41,449 bases of DNA from an uncultured Lachnospiraceae bacterium (GTDB lineage: Bacteria > Bacillota > Clostridia > Lachnospirales > Lachnospiraceae): the NCBI GenBank assembly GCA_949915905.1, contig CATLEQ010000004.1:1-41449 (forward strand), read 5' to 3'. The notes under the pieces were generated by a model that searched no databases, was not told the origin of the DNA, and saw only the letters and a list, made by a program, of their open reading frames with translations. Positions within the stretch are counted from its first letter, which is position 1; every line of letters starts with the position of its first letter. Below are positions 8,312 through 15,475 of this stretch, one piece after another. The position numbers and the translations under genes are program-made.

Positions 8312-10069
8312 ATGATGAAGATGACAGAGGAAATTTTCAGTGTTGTAAACGGCCAGATTTTTGGGGTCTGGTTTTTGATTGGTGCCGCCCTGGTGTTCTG
8401 GATGCAGGCGGGGTTTGCCATGGTGGAGGCCGGATTTACCAGAGCCAAAAATGCCGGAAATATTATTATGAAGAACCTGATGGATTTTTGTATTGGCACG
8501 GTAACATTTATCCTGATTGGTTTTAGCTTGTTGCTTGGGGAAGACTTGTTGGGGTTGATTGGAAAGCCGGGATTTGACATTTTCACAAATTATGCCAATT
8601 TTGACTGGTCCAACTTCGTATTTAACCTCGTATTTTGTGCGACGACGGCGACCATCGTATCGGGAGCGATGGCGGAGCGGACGAAATTTTTGTCGTACTG
8701 CGTGTATTCGGCGGTGATATCGGCACTGATTTATCCGGTTGAGGCACACTGGATTTGGGGCGGCGGCTGGTTGGCCCAGATGGGCTTCCATGACTTCGCC
8801 GGTTCCTGCGCGATTCACATGGTGGGCGGCATTTCCGCATTAATCGGGGCAAAAATCCTTGGCCCCCGTATCGGGAAATTCGTGAAAGATAAGAATGGAA
8901 AGGTCACGAAAATCAACGCGTTTCCGGGACATAACCTTCCGATTGGCGCGCTTGGCGTATTTATCTTGTGGCTGGGCTGGTATGGGTTTAACGGCGCGGC
9001 GGCCACGAGCGTGGAGCAGCTTGGTTCCGTTTTCTTGACGACCACGGTGGCCCCGGCTATTGCCACGGTTACTTGTATGATTTTTACGTGGATTCGCTAT
9101 GGGAAGCCGGACGTGTCCATGTGTCTGAACGCGTCTTTGGCAGGGCTTGTCGCCGTTACGGCACCTTGCGACGTGACGGACGCGCTGGGGGCGGTGATTA
9201 TCGGCATCGTATCCGGCGTGTTGGTTGTGTTCGGCGTATGGTTTTTGGATAACGTGCTACATATCGACGACCCGGTTGGAGCGGTCGCGGTACATTGCTT
9301 GAACGGAATCTGGGGAACCATCGCGGTGGGATTGTTCGCGACGACGTCGGCTCCGGGAAATGATACGTATACGGGATTGTTTTACGGCGGCGGATTTGGC
9401 CTGCTTGGTATCCAGCTCGTGGGAATGTTTTCCGTGATTGCGTGGACCGCCGTGACGATTACGATTACATTTTTTGCAATCAAGGCGATTTTCGGTCTGC
9501 GCGTAAGCGAAGAGGAGGAAATCATCGGTCTGGATGCGACGGAGCATGGCCTGGCATCGGCCTACACCGGATTTAGCATTATGGACGTTTCCAACACGAT
9601 GACGATGGACGTGAATGAAAATACGAACATCGGCACGGATGATTATGTTTCGGCGACGGAGGTACAGAAAGACGCGGCCGTCAAGGTGGTGAAGGCACCG
9701 GTCGTATCTGACAGCGGAATTTACAAGGTGGTTATCATTGCCAAATTGACAAGGTATGAGAAGCTTAAGAAAGCGATGAATGACTTGGGCGTGACCGGAA
9801 TGACCGTGACGCAGGTGATGGGCTGCGGCGTACAAAAGGGAGCCGGTGAAAAATATCGTGGAGTCGAGATGGATGCGACGCTGCTTCCGAAGGTGAAGGT
9901 TGAAGTCGTCATCAGCAGCATACCGGTCGACGACGTGATTGAGGCGGCAAAAAAGACGCTTTATACCGGACATATCGGCGATGGTAAAATCTTCGTATAT
10001 AATGTGGACCGGGTGGTCAAGATTCGCACGGGCGAGGAAGATATGGCGGCATTGCAGGACGTGGAGTAA
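8312..10069 (+). CDS. Ammonium transporter fused to a C-terminal PII signalling domain
   Basis: 585 residues. The first ~400 are an Amt/MEP channel with eleven hydrophobic helices and the family patterns F-W-M-Q-A-G-F-A-M-V-E-A-G, A-H-W-I-W-G-G-G-W and D-D-P-V-G-A-V-A-V-H, which include the pore residues. After a linker rich in Asp and Thr, the last ~115 residues are a GlnB/GlnK domain: Y-K-V-V-I-I-A-K-L-T start, T-loop with K-Y-R-G (the uridylylatable Tyr position kept), and G-D-G-K-I-F-V-Y. PII proteins sense ATP/ADP and 2-oxoglutarate and plug the Amt trimer; here the plug is tethered. AAGGAAGGAG precedes clustered ATGs at 8312, 8315 and 8321, and any of the three could be used. Regulation is suggested by the leader hairpin. 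Confidence 0.93.
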   Translation: MMKMTEEIFSVVNGQIFGVWFLIGAALVFWMQAGFAMVEAGFTRAKNAGNIIMKNLMDFCIGTVTFILIGFSLLLGEDLLGLIGKPGFDIFTNYANFDWSNFVFNLVFCATTATIVSGAMAERTKFLSYCVYSAVISALIYPVEAHWIWGGGWLAQMGFHDFAGSCAIHMVGGISALIGAKILGPRIGKFVKDKNGKVTKINAFPGHNLPIGALGVFILWLGWYGFNGAAATSVEQLGSVFLTTTVAPAIATVTCMIFTWIRYGKPDVSMCLNASLAGLVAVTAPCDVTDALGAVIIGIVSGVLVVFGVWFLDNVLHIDDPVGAVAVHCLNGIWGTIAVGLFATTSAPGNDTYTGLFYGGGFGLLGIQLVGMFSVIAWTAVTITITFFAIKAIFGLRVSEEEEIIGLDATEHGLASAYTGFSIMDVSNTMTMDVNENTNIGTDDYVSATEVQKDAAVKVVKAPVVSDSGIYKVVIIAKLTRYEKLKKAMNDLGVTGMTVTQVMGCGVQKGAGEKYRGVEMDATLLPKVKVEVVISSIPVDDVIEAAKKTLYTGHIGDGKIFVYNVDRVVKIRTGEEDMAALQDVE

Positions 10070-10112
10070 AGCCAATATGAATGTAAAGTAAAGACAAATG
10101 AAAAACTCTAAA

Positions 10113-10147
10113 AGAAAGCGGCGCATGGAGAAGATGTGCCGCTTTCT
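10113..10147. terminator. Inverted repeat after the Amt gene, probable terminator
   Basis: A 14-bp stem (10113-10126 with 10134-10147, one G-U) and 7-base loop starting 43 bases after the transporter stop. There is no U-run after it on the plus strand, but the stem itself ends in CTTTCT. On the minus strand an A/T-rich tail follows. Confidence 0.5.
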
Positions 10148-10344
10148 GAATGATACGTTAAGGATTTTTCAGAAAATCTTAGGAATCTTATCGCTTGTTT
10201 CTTACGTTTTGTCTGGTAGATTATAAAATGCAAAGAGGATGAGACCATTTTCAATGGATGGGTTTGCAAATTATGATGTGACAAGCGGTTACAATTTGAG
10301 GGTGATTGGGCCGTGAACGAAGAACGATAGGTGAGGTGTAGGTA

Positions 10345-10854
10345 ATGAGCGTGCAGATGTTGACAAATTATTTTCTGGAATATGGGGCGTTTTTTATTTT
10401 TTTGATTGTTTTTTTAGAATATTTAAATTTACCGGGCTTCCCGGCGGGGGTCATCATGCCCACGGCAGGAATCTGGGCGGCGAAGGGAGAGATTAGTTTT
10501 CCCGTCGTAATGCTTTTGACGGTTTTGGCGGGGCTTTTGGGGAGCTGGATGTTGTATTTTCTGGGAAGATGGGGCGGCAGCAAGGTGTTTGGCTGGTATT
10601 TTAAGAAATTTCCCAAACAGCAGCCGGTCATTGAGGAAAAGATGCAAATGCTCCGGGAAAAAGGGTGCATCGGCGTATTTGTAAGCAAGCTGCTGCCGAT
10701 GGTGCGCACCATTATTTCCATCCCGGCGGGCATGGTCAAGATGAATTTTGTAAAATATACCGTCAGTTCTCTTCTGGGCGTGTTCGTGTGGAATCTGGTG
10801 TTCATCGGCGCGGGGTATTTTCTCGGGGAATCCGTGATTGGAATGCTGGGATAA
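10345..10854 (+). CDS. DedA/VTT-family membrane protein
   Basis: 169 residues, with hydrophobic segments near 12-30, 50-72 and 135-165. The patterns F-L-E-Y-x-N-L-P-G-F-P-A-G-V at 24-37, G-S-W-M-L-Y-F-L-G-R-W-G-G and V-S-K-L-L-P-M-V-R-T-I-I-S-I-P-A-G place it in the DedA (SNARE-associated/VTT) family, members of which act as lipid scramblases/flippases for undecaprenyl phosphate or phosphatidylethanolamine. It is a little shorter than the usual ~200 residues but keeps the re-entrant loop motifs. A GGTGAGG-like ribosome site precedes ATG 10345. It is convergent with the deoC remnant, separated by a hairpin at 10863-10885. Confidence 0.85.
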   Translation: MSVQMLTNYFLEYGAFFIFLIVFLEYLNLPGFPAGVIMPTAGIWAAKGEISFPVVMLLTVLAGLLGSWMLYFLGRWGGSKVFGWYFKKFPKQQPVIEEKMQMLREKGCIGVFVSKLLPMVRTIISIPAGMVKMNFVKYTVSSLLGVFVWNLVFIGAGYFLGESVIGMLG

Positions 10855-10862
10855 GAAGAAGG

Positions 10863-10888
10863 GGGAGTCGGACTTGCCGGCTCCCTTT
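10863..10888. terminator. Terminator between convergent dedA-like gene and deoC
   Basis: GGGAGTCGG at 10863-10871 pairs with CCGGCTCCC at 10877-10885 (one G-U), loop ACTTG, followed by TTT. It begins 8 bases after the DedA-family stop. It could serve both convergent genes. Confidence 0.65.
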
Positions 10889-10898
10889 GGTATGTGTT

Positions 10899-11309
10899 TC
10901 ATTGCGTGGCTTTTACAAGCTTGACCAGCCTGCTGGTTCCGAGTCTGCTTGCACCGAGCTGGATGAACTTTTCCGCGTCATCAAAAGAGGAGATGCCGCC
11001 GGCCGCCTTGATTTTTACGTTCTTGCCGATATGCTTTTTCATGAGCTCGACATCGGCAAACGTAGCCCCGGCAGTTGAGAAGCCGGTGGAGGTCTTAATG
11101 TATTGCGCACCGGTGTTGGTAACGATCTCGCACATCTTGATTTTCTCTTCGTCTGTCAGAAGGCAGGTCTCTATGATGACCTTTAAGACTTTTTCGTCAC
11201 ACGCGTCGTGAATCTGGCGGATTTCGTCTTCAATTTCCTGATAGCGTCTATCCTTCAAAAATCCAATGTTAATGACCATGTCGATTTCCGCCGCGCCGTT
11301 GGCAATGAT
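10899..11309 (-). pseudogene. deoC: deoC (deoxyribose-phosphate aldolase), C-terminal fragment cut by the prophage
   Basis: The minus strand encodes about 135 C-terminal residues of DeoC, which cleaves 2-deoxyribose 5-phosphate to acetaldehyde and glyceraldehyde 3-phosphate. It keeps E-I-D-M-V-I-N-I-G (proton-relay Asp), I-K-T-S-T-G-F-S-T (Schiff-base Lys) and I-K-A-A-G-G-I (second active-site Lys). DeoC is normally about 220 residues. Upstream of the I-A-N-G-A-A-E-I-D motif (about 11306) homology stops, and the open frame up to 11483 translates into nothing DeoC-like. The first ~85 residues, including early barrel strands, are missing. I infer that the phage integrated inside deoC and that the other half should be at its right end, outside this window. 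An older deletion is an alternative. Confidence 0.8.
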
Positions 11310-11318
11310 AAGTTTTAG

Positions 11319-11367
11319 AATGAAATTCGACAAGAGATATTGAATCTCAAGCCGAATTTCATTTTTT
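11319..11367 (+). terminator. Nested inverted repeat with U-tract at the prophage left edge
   Basis: AATGAAATTCG (11319-11329) is the exact reverse complement of CGAATTTCATT (11353-11363), and inside it GAGAT (11334-11338) pairs with ATCTC (11344-11348). A T-run at 11362-11367 follows on the plus strand, so it can act as an intrinsic terminator. It begins within a dozen bases of where deoC homology ends, so it could also be part of the attachment site. Confidence 0.6.
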
Positions 11368-11633
11368 ATTTGGAAAAGGGAAAGCAAGGAGGAAACGGCA
11401 GGGGAGGCGTGGCGCACGCGTAAATCGTGGAACCCGTTAAAAGAGGTTAATAAACCGACCCATCGAGTGCGGGAAGGGCGCACACCTTATAGCAAGGCAA
11501 TGGATGGCCACGGCGAAAGAACCCGCACCGAGACGACACAGCACTTTCCCTCTTACACAAAAGATGATAAGCGCGTTAGAGAGCAAAATCTCCGACGCGC
11601 TTATTTTTTATCAGCAAAAGAGAGGTAAACGGA
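11368..11633. other. Non-coding left end of the prophage
   Basis: About 265 bases with no supported gene. The sequence is GC-rich and interrupted by stops in most frames. It holds one clear element, the terminator hairpin at 11567-11609. An RNA gene is possible but I recognise no known fold. Confidence 0.4.
11567..11609 (+). terminator. Intrinsic terminator before the first early gene
   Basis: ATAAGCGCGT (11567-11576) is the exact reverse complement of ACGCGCTTAT (11595-11604), with an inner GAGA/TCTC pairing and a T6 run at 11604-11609. A strong terminator that would stop transcription entering from the left end. Confidence 0.75.
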
Positions 11634-12281
11634 ATGGAAAGGGTGACATTAAAGGAGTACGAGGCGGTAAAGGCGGTGGTACTGTATGGAAAGGAATTTG
11701 AAGAAAATTCAGAAATGGAAAACAACGTCATTCACAAGCGGTATGTTTGCAAGGATGGCAGCGGGACGTTTTATGAGAGGACGGAGGACGGGGTGACGGA
11801 GTTTTGGAGTACGAAACACAGCGAAAGCTGTTTGTACGTTGACAAGGTGGGGGAAAGGCCAGAGCACGTGGAAAAAGGAGAGATTAGCGAAAGCCGACAG
11901 AAAGCAATCAAGAGAATGTACAAGTTGGTTTATTGGTTTGCCGGTGAAATGCTTAAGGAAGAGGACGCGGAGGAAAAAGAGGCGGCAGAGTTCGAAAGGC
12001 AGCGCAAGGAAGAGCCGGACAAGCTGCAATTCAGAGTAAGCACCCATGACAATAATGCAAGGGTAATGAAAGACTGCATGAGGGAGGCGCGAGACGCGGC
12101 AGAATTTTTAAAGAATAGAGAAAACGACGTAGAGGAATGGCAAATAGCGGGTATTAACGCAATGTGTGACCAGTGCAATGCAGAAAAAATTATACCGTAT
12201 GATTTGCCAACGGCAATCAAAGGGCTTTTGTGCATGCACATTCTTTGCAAGCCATTATGCATAGATGCGGTAACGGAATAA
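11634..12281 (+). CDS. Unknown phage early protein
   Basis: 215 residues, not recognised. It is rich in Glu and Lys, with a long charged helical stretch around residues 88-130 (E-E-D-A-E-E-K-E-A-A pattern, likely coiled coil) and four Cys in the last 45 residues, two of them as C-D-Q-C. GAGAGG lies about 10 bases before ATG 11634. It is the first gene of the prophage after the terminator at 11567-11609 and is followed by a small HTH gene. No signal peptide or membrane segment is evident. No function is proposed. Confidence 0.65.
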   Translation: MERVTLKEYEAVKAVVLYGKEFEENSEMENNVIHKRYVCKDGSGTFYERTEDGVTEFWSTKHSESCLYVDKVGERPEHVEKGEISESRQKAIKRMYKLVYWFAGEMLKEEDAEEKEAAEFERQRKEEPDKLQFRVSTHDNNARVMKDCMREARDAAEFLKNRENDVEEWQIAGINAMCDQCNAEKIIPYDLPTAIKGLLCMHILCKPLCIDAVTE

Positions 12282-12324
12282 GAAAACGGGCGGCAGCCGC
12301 CCGGACGGGAAGGAGGGGAGAGAC

Positions 12325-12516
12325 GTGGCAAGAAAATACAGAAGGTTGCGCTACGAGGATAGGAAAACAATAGAGACGATGCTCAAGGACGGAAGAAAAA
12401 TCGAAAAGATTGCGGAAGAGCTGGGAGTGCATCGCTCGACAATCTACAAGGAGTTCAAGCGAAGCGGGACGGACGAGCGGACGTATACGGCAGACGTGGC
12501 ACAAGAGACGCTATAA
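12325..12516 (+). CDS. Small helix-turn-helix protein
   Basis: 63 residues from a GTG start with AGGAGGGG 8-9 bases upstream. The segment I-E-K-I-A-E-E-L-G-V-H-R-S-T-I-Y-K-E-F (about 27-45) is a textbook HTH of the type found at the N-terminus of IS30-family transposases and in small regulators. There is no catalytic domain after it, so it is not a transposase by itself. Its place among early phage genes suggests a DNA-binding regulator. It could equally be a stand-alone fragment of a transposase-like protein. Confidence 0.7.
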   Translation: MARKYRRLRYEDRKTIETMLKDGRKIEKIAEELGVHRSTIYKEFKRSGTDERTYTADVAQETL

Positions 12517-12537
12517 GCACAAAGGAGGACGAAAGAA

Positions 12538-12741
12538 ATGAAAGGAACATTGCGGGAGGTTTATTACGGCGCGTATTTTAGCGCGACCAGGATTCCATGG
12601 CGGATTTATGGGAACCATTCGCACAAATTATTATGTGAAGATTATGGGGAATTGAGGGGCGATGATGCAACCATTGACAGCATGGCGGTGGTAAAGTGCA
12701 CGAAGAAAAATGGTTACTGGAGAATCGTCGTTGCGGACTAA
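12538..12741 (+). CDS. Unknown small phage protein
   Basis: 67 residues, not recognised. The start ATG 12538 has a very good AAAGGAGGA site about 9 bases upstream, which is the main reason to accept it. The protein is rich in aromatic residues and ends W-R-I-V-V-A-D. It lies 21 bases after the HTH gene and 24 bases before the next small gene, consistent with one early operon. Confidence 0.6.
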   Translation: MKGTLREVYYGAYFSATRIPWRIYGNHSHKLLCEDYGELRGDDATIDSMAVVKCTKKNGYWRIVVAD

Positions 12742-12765
12742 GAAGGTGAAGGAGAGGTAAAAGGC

Positions 12766-12999
12766 ATGAACGAGTTAGAAGCCGCAAGATACGAGGAACA
12801 AGGAAAGATTTTGGAACTGCTGGTGGAAATTCAAAGGACAAGCGCACCAATTGAGTTGAGCATAGGATGGGCAGGGGACGGTACCGTCCGGCAGGGGGTC
12901 TTGATAAAGTCAGCACCGCCAGTAGTAACGCAAAAGTTGGTGGAGGCCGGGTACAGCCTGGACATCACGACGCAAGGCGTGTTGGTTTACAGAATATAG
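12766..12999 (+). CDS. Unknown small phage protein
   Basis: 77 residues from ATG 12766, with GAGAGG roughly 12 bases upstream. The N-terminal third is predicted helical (E-A-A-R-Y-E-E-Q-G-K-I-L-E-L-L-V-E-I), the rest alternates beta-type residues. No family recognised. It is the last gene before the tRNA-like element at 13019. Confidence 0.6.
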   Translation: MNELEAARYEEQGKILELLVEIQRTSAPIELSIGWAGDGTVRQGVLIKSAPPVVTQKLVEAGYSLDITTQGVLVYRI

Positions 13000-13018
13000 G
13001 CGGCAACGCCGCCAGCAC

Positions 13019-13111
13019 CCGCCCTTAATTTAGTGGCAGAATACCGAGCTTGTGACTGGCCATGGCAGTACAAGCCTATAGCGGGACGCCGGTTCGATTC
13101 CGGCAGGGCGG
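13019..13111 (+). tRNA. tRNA-like element with an aberrant anticodon domain
   Basis: CCGCCCT (13019-13025) pairs perfectly with AGGGCGG (13105-13111) as a 7-bp acceptor stem. TA follows at the position 8-9 site, then a short D-arm (13028-13042) whose loop carries GG. A perfect T-arm GCCGG-TTCGATT-CCGGC occupies 13088-13104. Between them are 44 bases instead of the ~22 (or ~35) of normal tRNAs. They fold as a 10-bp helix with one bulge (GCTTGT/ACAAGC and ACTG/CAGT, 13048-13075) and a 7-base loop GCCATGG. CAT falls where an anticodon would be, but the base before it is C, not the near-universal T33. No CCA is encoded. It may be a degenerate or atypical tRNA or a tRNA mimic. Confidence 0.45.
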
Positions 13112-13470
13112 TTTTGGCAGCAGGAATGGCGATCCTGCGACGGATGGCAGCAGGTCAACAGCTGACATTCGGATACCGTGGGAAAAATGACGGCGGGCAT
13201 ACCGGCCAGAGAGTATGCGGATGGTCAACAAGTTTTTCGGGTTCTTAAGTTACACGCTTTTTAATGTGAAAAGCAGCCCAACACGGTAAATAAGCACGCC
13301 AGGAATAAGAGCCATGAAGAGACGGAGGGCACCACCAGAAAGGATTGAGGGATTTGGCGAGGCAGGGAGTGTGTCACGACGGCGGCGACGGGGAAATGGC
13401 GGTCGCCGCCAAGAATGCAGGGGAACGAGGCATACAAGAAAATTGCCTTAGAACAGAAGAGAGGCGGGAA
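13112..13470. other. Gap between tRNA-like element and C5 methyltransferase
   Basis: About 360 bases without a convincing gene. It holds a hairpin at 13120-13138 (GCAGGA/TCCTGC) and a perfect 9-bp GC stem, GGCGGCGAC at 13381-13389 with GTCGCCGCC at 13402-13410, about 60 bases before the methyltransferase start; neither has a U-run. A 45-residue Arg-rich frame (13314-13451) has only a weak ribosome site and I do not call it. The frame from GTG 13033 overlaps the tRNA-like element and is also rejected. Confidence 0.4.
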
Positions 13471-14439
13471 ATGGTACAAATACTGGAATTGTTTGGCGGG
13501 ATAGGCAGCCCGCGCTGTGCCTTGCGAAACATCGGGGTGCCGACAAAGGCCATCGACTACGTGGAAATTGATGAAAAGGCGGTTCGTTCCTACAACGCCA
13601 TGTTTTCCGACGAACTGGGATACAAGGAGCAGAGCGTGGTCGGCTGGAACTTGAAGCCGGACATCCTGGTGCATGGCAGCCCATGCCAGGATGTCAGCAT
13701 AGCGGGACACCAAAAAGGGGCGGATAAAGACAGAGGGACGCGTTCGAGCCTTATGTGGGAAACGATTCGCATCATAGAGAACATGGGGGAATGGAAACCG
13801 AGGTGCGTCATCTGGGAAAACGTGAAGAACGTGCGGAGTCGACGCATGAGGGCGAACTTCGACAGTTATTTGTCGGAAATGGAAAGGCTTGGATATGGCA
13901 ACAGCTTTGAAACGCTGGATGCTCGGGAGTTCGGGCTGCCACAAGCGAGAAAAAGGGTGTTCGTGGTTTCGATGCTGGGCGGTGGAAAGTTTGGGTTTGA
14001 CGACTTGATTAGAACGCCCATGCGGGACATAGGGGAGTTCCTGCTACCAGACGCGCCGCCAGCGTATGACGTGACGCAGCCGAGCGTGTTGGAGGCAATC
14101 GGGAAAAAGGGGATACGCCGGGCGACGGTGATAAAGGAATACGCGTTTACCATCACGACGAGGCAGGACAGAACGCCGGCGCAAGTGGTGGACATGGGAA
14201 ACGGGCGATACAGGTATCTGACCGAATTGGAGTGCTGGCGTTTGCAGGGGTACACGGACGCGGACTTCGAGGCGGCGGCAGCGGTGCACGAACGAGTGGG
14301 GCGTTATAAAAAGCCGCTTTACAAGCAGGCGGGCAACAGCATACCGGTACCGATATTTGAAAGCTTGTTCCGAAAAATCATATTGAACGAGACGGCAGAA
14401 AGCGAGGCGAGGCATGGAAGAGAGGAGGCAGCGGTGTAA
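13471..14439 (+). CDS. C5-cytosine DNA methyltransferase
   Basis: 322 residues with the ordered motifs of a C5 enzyme: E-L-F-G-G-I-G (6-12, S-adenosylmethionine site), G-S-P-C-Q-D (69-74, catalytic Cys72), E-N-V (116-118), Q-A-R-K-R (158-162) and near the end K-Q-A-G-N-S-I-P-V (motif X). It transfers methyl groups to cytosine in a short target set by the region between motifs VIII and IX. I start at ATG 13471, preceded by GAGAGGCGGGAA; the frame is open further up but without motifs. No restriction gene is adjacent, so this is an orphan phage methyltransferase, likely protecting phage DNA from host restriction. The target sequence is unknown. Confidence 0.92.
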   Translation: MVQILELFGGIGSPRCALRNIGVPTKAIDYVEIDEKAVRSYNAMFSDELGYKEQSVVGWNLKPDILVHGSPCQDVSIAGHQKGADKDRGTRSSLMWETIRIIENMGEWKPRCVIWENVKNVRSRRMRANFDSYLSEMERLGYGNSFETLDAREFGLPQARKRVFVVSMLGGGKFGFDDLIRTPMRDIGEFLLPDAPPAYDVTQPSVLEAIGKKGIRRATVIKEYAFTITTRQDRTPAQVVDMGNGRYRYLTELECWRLQGYTDADFEAAAAVHERVGRYKKPLYKQAGNSIPVPIFESLFRKIILNETAESEARHGREEAAV

Positions 14440-14748
14440 ATGGGGTATTTCAACGAGGGAAATGATTGTGATATGTGCAGACATCAATTCTTGACGGGGC
14501 GCGATGGTGATGAGCTGGATTGCCGGAGGCGTGAACTTGAATTACCTTGCCGGTTTGAAGAAATAGACATCCGGACATGCCCGGTATGTAATAACGAGGT
14601 TGAACGTGAGGAAATGGATTTCACAAGGGATTGTCGCGGAATTACATTCAGATTAGTTTGCCGTAAATGTTGGGAAAGGCTCATGTCAAAAGGGTATGAC
14701 GGAGAGTACTACACGGAGGCAGACGAACAGATTGAGGATGACTATTGA
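14440..14748 (+). CDS. Cys-rich, zinc-ribbon-like small protein
   Basis: 102 residues. Cys pairs C-D-M-C (near 10-13), C-P-V-C (near 47-50) and C-R-K-C (near 78-81) plus single Cys at about 29, 36 and 68 suggest one or two zinc-binding knuckles. The ATG at 14440 directly follows the methyltransferase stop (one base apart), so translation is probably coupled. The tail is acidic (E-Q-I-E-D-D-Y). Family not recognised; a DNA- or RNA-binding accessory role is possible but not shown. Confidence 0.7.
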   Translation: MGYFNEGNDCDMCRHQFLTGRDGDELDCRRRELELPCRFEEIDIRTCPVCNNEVEREEMDFTRDCRGITFRLVCRKCWERLMSKGYDGEYYTEADEQIEDDY

Positions 14749-14858
14749 TGCGAGACAGAGTGAAAGTGAACTGCGTGTGGAATTATTGCAAATGCAAGCG
14801 AATTTCGAAAGCGAGGGAAGAGGATGAAGAGAAACGGGAGACATGCACGGGAAAATAG
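14748..14858 (+). CDS. Putative 36-residue Cys-rich peptide
   Basis: ATG 14748 overlaps the previous stop (TGATG), and the frame runs to TAG at 14858, overlapping the next gene by 35 bases. The product is basic with four Cys (including C-K-C). Such tight stop-start overlap is common in this prophage, which is the main support; the protein is too short for family recognition. Confidence 0.35.
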   Translation: MRDRVKVNCVWNYCKCKRISKAREEDEEKRETCTGK

Positions 14859-15210
14859 AAGGCTGAAAAGGCTGATAAGGTTCGCGGTGCGGCTGATGGT
14901 TTGCATCGTGGCCATCGTGACGCTCGTGGCGATAACGAGGGACTGGGAAAATCGGAAAGACGCGGGGACGGACGGAACCGGGACGGCGCGGACGCAGACA
15001 CAAGCGCAGCCGCTGACCATTGACGTGCCGGAGACGGCCACGGAGGGCATCATCAGGATATACGACCAGGACGGGCGTTGCCTATGCATTTATTACGGGG
15101 AAATCAGGATAAACAACACGGGAAAGGACGGAAAGCGAATCGACATTGAATGCACGGGGTCGCAATACCAGCAGTACGAAGGAGCGGAAAGGGGCGGCGC
15201 GGATGACTGA
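14824..15210 (+). CDS. Single-pass membrane protein of unknown function
   Basis: 128 residues. A strongly basic N-terminus (1-22) is followed by one hydrophobic helix (about 23-41, L-M-V-C-I-V-A-I-V-T-L-V-A-I) and an extracytoplasmic tail that is Thr/Gly-rich and then beta-rich. The positive-inside rule gives an N-in, C-out anchor. GCGAGGGAAGAGG just upstream supports ATG 14824. Its C-terminus overlaps the next gene by eight bases. No family recognised. Confidence 0.6.
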   Translation: MKRNGRHARENRRLKRLIRFAVRLMVCIVAIVTLVAITRDWENRKDAGTDGTGTARTQTQAQPLTIDVPETATEGIIRIYDQDGRCLCIYYGEIRINNTGKDGKRIDIECTGSQYQQYEGAERGGADD

Positions 15211-15475
15211 AAACGAAAGATACAAGGCGGCCGTGCGCGGATTCTACGGAATGTATAGGCGGTTGCAGAGGGAGCACCGCCTGCGGATGCGAAGCGAGTT
15301 CGACATGAAGGGAAACAACAGCATCGAGATATGGAAGTACGGGGATGACGCGAAGGGGAGCTGCATCTGCAGGGCAAGGGAGGAAAGCGAACTGGCGTGT
15401 TATGAGCGGGCGATGGAGCTGTTGGAAGGTTATGGAGGAAAGGAGAAGCGCAGGGATGAAAAAAGAGCAGGCTGA
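15203..15475 (+). CDS. Unknown phage protein
   Basis: 90 residues from ATG 15203, with GGAGCGGAAAGGGG upstream. Mostly helical and charged, with many Arg and Glu; two Cys as C-I-C. It overlaps the preceding gene by 8 bases and the following one by 20, the packed arrangement seen throughout this early operon. No recognised family or motif. Confidence 0.6.
   Translation: MTENERYKAAVRGFYGMYRRLQREHRLRMRSEFDMKGNNSIEIWKYGDDAKGSCICRAREESELACYERAMELLEGYGGKEKRRDEKRAG

Noticed and set aside
11310..11483. N-terminal extension of the deoC frame into the prophage
   Set aside because: The translation has no DeoC similarity and includes the inverted repeat; it is read-through of phage DNA by chance.
12325..12516. 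Small HTH protein as an IS30 transposase
   Set aside because: Only 63 residues with no DDE domain and no terminal inverted repeats around it.
13033..13248. 71-codon frame from GTG 13033
   Set aside because: It overlaps the tRNA-like element, has no ribosome site and no recognised motif.
13314..13451. 45-codon Arg-rich frame upstream of the C5 methyltransferase
   Set aside because: Weak ribosome site, low-complexity product and a hairpin within it; chance open frame is more likely.
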